A stretch of DNA of 64,000 nt, from NCBI RefSeq assembly GCF_964340395.1, contig NC_135570.1:15640322-15704321 (forward strand). The letters run 5' to 3'. The position numbers were made by a program, and so were the translations under genes. The notes below the pieces were generated by a model. It was not told the DNA's origin, made no database searches, and saw only the letters and a program-made list of their open reading frames with translations. Numbering within the stretch: position 1 is the stretch's first letter; the number at the start of each line of letters is the position of its first letter. The DNA comes from Glandiceps talaboti. Its lineage: Eukaryota; Hemichordata; Enteropneusta; Spengelidae. This document shows, piece after piece, positions 60,751 to 64,000 of this stretch.

Positions 60751-62321
60751 CCGTAATGTACCAGAGTGGCCCGATGGCAGCGGGGATCTACGAATGTAGA
60801 TACCCCGCAAGGGGGCATAGAGATATGTCCCTTGCCAGAAGGTCCCTCCAAAGGGATTCTGACGGTCTGCGTTCGACCCAAAGACCCCGAAGAGACGGTC
60901 CAACGGCAGTGGGCACCTATGCACATAGATTGCCCACAAGGGGAGGAGCATACCAACTCCCCGCCGAAGGACCTCTCAAGTGGGACTCGGAGGGTTACCT
61001 TTGAGGATGAACGGATGGAGCACTCTGGGCTGGGCACCTCGGAGCCTGCAACCCCAGAGGCTCCAACCTGGTTTGAACCTCCACGGGTGGTAAGGTTTGT
61101 CGAATCGGCTCACCAAGCCACACTTGAGGATTTTAAATCCAGGCCCTCTGCTGGCGTAACCTACCCAGGTGGTTTGCCAGCAGAGGTACGCCCAACCCCT
61201 CTTAAGAAGAGGCGCAACCGTGGGCGGAAACGTAGCAAGTGCCGAGCCCCTGCAGCAACCCAGACCCGGGCTGCCCCTTCCCAGGAGACTGCCAAAGGGC
61301 GGTCGAAAGGAAAAAGGACAAGTCGGGGGAGTGGAGGCTGTGGGGGCAGGTGCTGGGTCCACCTTCATCCCTGCGGGAGCGGAGGCGTCCACCTCAAAAG
61401 GGAGGAAGCTGAAGCGCCCAAGCAAGGGGCAACAGGCGGCACCAGCACCTTATGTTCTCACTGCTAAGGTCCAACCTTCCGAGGGGAAGACCAGGGTGCG
61501 ACCTACACCTCAGGGGAGTGGACTGGGACAGACATACAGACCCAAAGGAAGGTCATGTTGGTCCCCCCCCCCCCCCCCCCCCCCCCCCGAGGAGGAAACA
61601 CCCCGTTTCTACCCGGGGATCCCTTCGGTGCCATTGGTCTGGAGGACCCCGGCGTCGCTTCTTCTGGCCACATCAAATCGTTGCCGGTTCGGCATGTGCG
61701 GTGCACGCTACCGGAGTGTCGTAAGGAGACCAAAACGCTTAAAGAGCATGTGTTTAGGCAGCATCTCCCTACGGCACTCTGGGGTCACAAAGCTGACTTT
61801 GACGCCCGGGGCGCTCTCCAAGCTATTGGAGTGCTCCACGGGTGGATTGTCGGTGGTGATCCAGTGAGCCCCGCCCATGACTTACTGGACTACTTTTTGA
61901 AAGTTGGCCAGGCCTTCCTTCCAGTATCTGCGGAGGTAGGTGACTGGTACCCGGCACTGATGGGGCGGCTGTGTGAAGAGGCTGGATGGATGCCACCATT
62001 GGCATTCACTCTGCAGCCTCCTTCATCCCCAGCCGTCCTCATTCATTGGCGGCTCTTGTTGATCCTGTTGGGACTCATATCCCCCGTGCAGAGGACAGAG
62101 TTCTTACGGATGTTTGGCAGCTCCGGTTGTCAGACATCTGTGGGAGCCCCTGCTACGGAGGTGCGACCCACACAGGCCACCAATCCTCCCAGATCTTCTT
62201 GTGCCACCTTAGTGGAGCTGTGGGTACACTGAGTGGGCCTAGTCACTCAGGCAGGTCACTGATGACAGCCGCCCATACGCTAGCCCGGAAGGTCATAGCT
62301 GAGGAATCCCGGGGAGCTTAA
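60751..62321 (+). pseudogene. Basic/Pro-rich region with C2H2 finger, upstream of TatD
   Basis: Frames change at least three times. The first part includes FEDERMEHSGLG, EPPRVVRFVESAHQATLEDF and a basic KKRRNRGRKRSK run. After a 26-C homopolymer the frame beginning near 61589 has a C2H2-type finger, CTLPECRKETKTLKEHVFRQH at 61702-61764 (C-x4-C-x9-H-x4-H). It continues to about 62030, then another frame carries LAALVDPVGT and GHQSSQIFLCH, and ends AEESRGA at TAA (62319-62321), where the TatD frame takes over. Related TatD proteins in invertebrate genomes are, from memory, preceded by a similar finger. Confidence 0.6.
61563..61588. repeat. Poly-C run (26 nt) inside coding sequence
   Basis: Encodes a poly-Pro stretch in any frame. 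Its length decides which frame enters the C2H2 finger, so it is either a mutation hotspot or an assembly error site. Confidence 0.95.
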
Positions 62322-63150
62322 TTTTGACGTCCATTTCCATCTGGACAGAGTGGTATCTTATGCCGCTTTCTGGAAAAAGCTTGGATTCTATCCAGCAAAC
62401 TCGGAAGCAGTTGTCTCTGACCCCCTTGCACCGAAATCCTCCTCGGGGATTAGAGTACTTGGGGGAATAGAGGTTTACTGTGATCCCGCATCGTACCCCA
62501 CCAATCTCTCCAGACCCCCGAACTGGAAGATTGCGATAGGGGTACACCCAAAACATGCGGGCAAGGTCTCCCCTAAACTTCTCAGTAGATTTAGGGACTT
62601 GGTTCAGTCCCCCAAGGTATCAGCCTTAGGAGAGGTCGGGGTGGATCACACGGTTCCTCCCAACCTTTGGCCGGATCAAGAGAGCCTCCTCCGTCTGACC
62701 TTAGCGGAAAGTGTGCCCATGTGTCCCCTCGTCTTGCACATCAGGGGGACCAAGTCGGATCACCTGGCCACTGATGTGAGCTACAGTGTCCTCCACATAG
62801 TGAAGGAATACTGTGCCCCACATCAGCTAATACAGCTTCATAGCTTTGCGAGTGATCCTGCTGTGGTCCGTCGATGGTTGGACGAGTTCCAGCACTGTTA
62901 CTTCAGCTTCAATGCTGGAGTCAATGCATTTGTCCCGGTCCAAGTCAAGGCCCTAAGAGAAGTGCCGGAAGACCGCCTCCTGTTGGAGACGGACTCCCCG
63001 TACTTTTGCGTCCCAGGAGGGCAACGGCCTAACACCCCTGCCTACATCGGTGATGTAGCTGGGCTTGTTGCCAAGCTCCGTGGCGTCAGCACCACCCAGT
63101 TGCTTGACATCACGGCAGCGAACTCCAGACGCCTCTTTGGCTTTGACTAG
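62320..63150 (+). CDS. TatD-family metal-dependent nuclease domain
   Basis: 276-residue TIM-barrel hydrolase domain. All metal-ligand positions of the TatD family are present: FDVHFHLDR (HxH at 62332-62340), the Glu of LGEVGVD (62632), His of VLHIRG (62737), His of QLHSFAS (62839) and Asp of LLETDSPYF (62992). GGIEVYCDPASYP and AIGVHPKHA are further family blocks, and the tail NSRRLFGF is typical. Substrate is likely DNA (3'-5' exonuclease or deoxyribonuclease in the family). It has no usable ATG of its own; an in-frame TAG lies at 62296-62298, so it was the C-terminal part of the finger protein. The catalytic part has stayed open while the rest has shifted frame. Confidence 0.88.
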   Translation, partial: NFDVHFHLDRVVSYAAFWKKLGFYPANSEAVVSDPLAPKSSSGIRVLGGIEVYCDPASYPTNLSRPPNWKIAIGVHPKHAGKVSPKLLSRFRDLVQSPKVSALGEVGVDHTVPPNLWPDQESLLRLTLAESVPMCPLVLHIRGTKSDHLATDVSYSVLHIVKEYCAPHQLIQLHSFASDPAVVRRWLDEFQHCYFSFNAGVNAFVPVQVKALREVPEDRLLLETDSPYFCVPGGQRPNTPAYIGDVAGLVAKLRGVSTTQLLDITAANSRRLFGFD

Positions 63151-64000
63151 GAGATAGAATACGGCTCCGTCACGGCACAATCAATAGAGATGTATATGCA
63201 CCAGACCAGTCTCCCCGTAAGTACACACATGCACAACAATAGCATAGTTTGTCCTGACCACAAATCACAAACAGGTATGTCCCCCTACCTGGTAGTATCC
63301 AACAGTATAGTTTTGCCCATTTTGGCATCCCCTGTAGGACCAACCTGACACTTATAGAGAGAGCAGAAATTTCTCTATCCCCAAACTGCTCTCTATGTGG
63401 GAGACATGGTTTGGCAAAATATACATCAGTGAACTCTTCCCGCCCCCTTTCCCAGTTTCGAAACTCAGATGGGGTAACCTACCTCGGTGGTTTCCCATCA
63501 TAAAAATACCCCGCCATTTCCCTTCCTGTCAGAGTTCACTATAATCATAAAATAATGAACCCGCCCCTCGTCCCCATTTGGCTGATTGGAGGGCGTAACC
63601 TACCTCGGTGGTTTGCCCTCATTAAAACTCCCGCCCTGTCCGGCCTCCCTGACCATGAGGGAGACCATAATAAGGCCCAGAAAAAATTAGCATAATAATT
63701 AACTACAATTAGCCTCATTTAGATCCACATACTTATTTCTCCCCCACCAAACATGGAAGTATAAACAATTTGTTCCCTTCAGTCCTTGGTTTAGTCTTAG
63801 TTCCAGCAAAAAGGGGGCCACACTCCACTAGTCACTAGTTCTATAAAACTGGGGGGTGTGTAGTGTCAGGTGACTGACATGTGACCAACGCCCCCAACGA
63901 CCACCAAGGACTGAATGGAATATTCCAATATACTACGAAATGAACAGAACTCATCTGGACGAACTGGCGAACGCATCTTGCTCTGCATCTTGGAAGACTG
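63151..64000. other. 3' flank of the element, cut by the window end
   Basis: No coding region recognised. Contains the direct blocks above, an inverted pair TTCAGTCCTTGGT (63778-63790) and ACCAAGGACTGAA (about 63902-63914), and between them CTATAAAACTGGGG, a TATA-box-like string near 63842. This could be a terminal repeat with its promoter, but the partner is not visible. Confidence 0.4.
63437..63640. repeat. Two direct blocks sharing GTAACCTACCTCGGTGGTTT
   Basis: Two diverged blocks, each with CCCGCCCC at the left, the 20-base motif in the middle (63473-63492 and 63594-63613) and a CATCATAAAAA/CTCATTAAAA then CCCGCC right part. A close relative, GTAACCTACCCAGGTGGTTT, occurs at 61155-61174 inside the coding region. 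Confidence 0.85.

Larger units (their letters stand above)
57787..63150 (+). mobile_element. HhH - Gag - C2H2/TatD element, frameshifted
   Basis: GC-rich coding block unlike its AT-rich surroundings. In order it has a helix-hairpin-helix reading frame, a Pro-rich linker with a retrotransposon-type Gag (capsid) domain, an AT-rich gap, a basic and Pro-rich stretch, a C2H2 finger and a TatD-type metal nuclease domain. Frames change near 58800, 59485, 59822, 61300, the poly-C run at 61563, 62030 and 62310. No reverse transcriptase, protease or integrase motif is visible between 56900 and 64000, and no LTR pair can be confirmed because the window ends. It may be a decayed retroelement that captured TatD, a non-autonomous one, or a cellular gene family built from Gag. 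Confidence 0.65.

Noticed and set aside
56900-64000. Complete LTR retrotransposon
   Set aside because: No matching terminal repeats, primer-binding site or pol could be shown within the window.

Overview
The window is nuclear DNA of an invertebrate metazoan. Protein-coding genes are split by GT-AG introns, background DNA is AT-rich, and there are many microsatellites, minisatellites and dispersed repeats. Nothing in the sequence fixes the species. The gene set (a divergent synaptotagmin, DAPP1, an 18-exon HGSNAT) and a Gag/TatD element fit a slowly evolving marine invertebrate (lophotrochozoan, hemichordate or cephalochordate grade). No rRNA, tRNA or CRISPR was recognised.

Layout. 1-7911: no recognised gene; microsatellites, minisatellites and a tandem CRE/CCAAT block. 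7933-11378 (+): three coding exons of a synaptotagmin closest to SYT12, with a Harbinger-like MITE in its second intron. 12383-19878 (+): DAPP1 (SH2 plus PH adaptor) in seven coding exons, including a 38-nt first exon placed by splice phase and family alignment. 19879-25060: intergenic, between convergent genes, with two large satellites (about 20 x 45 bp and about 48 x 30 bp). 25061-50179 (-): HGSNAT, the lysosomal heparan-alpha-glucosaminide N-acetyltransferase. All 18 coding exons could be placed with matching splice phases (648 residues), and its start codon sits beside an M-box. 50180-57786: a decayed LINE reverse transcriptase fragment, dispersed repeats, and a 1.15-kb element with inverted ends. 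57787-63150 (+): a GC-rich element coding for a helix-hairpin-helix protein, a retrotransposon-type Gag region, and a C2H2 finger joined to a TatD-family nuclease, with several frameshifts. 63151-64000: its 3' flank with direct repeats and a TATA-like box.

Most unusual points. (1) About 65 tandem copies (40609-44336) of the 3' end of HGSNAT exon 3, each carrying a copy of its 5' splice site. (2) A Gag/HhH/TatD element with no reverse transcriptase or integrase visible in the window. (3) Other tandem duplications placed at splice junctions. The three cellular genes look intact and have unrelated functions (membrane trafficking, phosphoinositide signalling, lysosomal heparan sulfate breakdown). 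No operon-like link between them is suggested.
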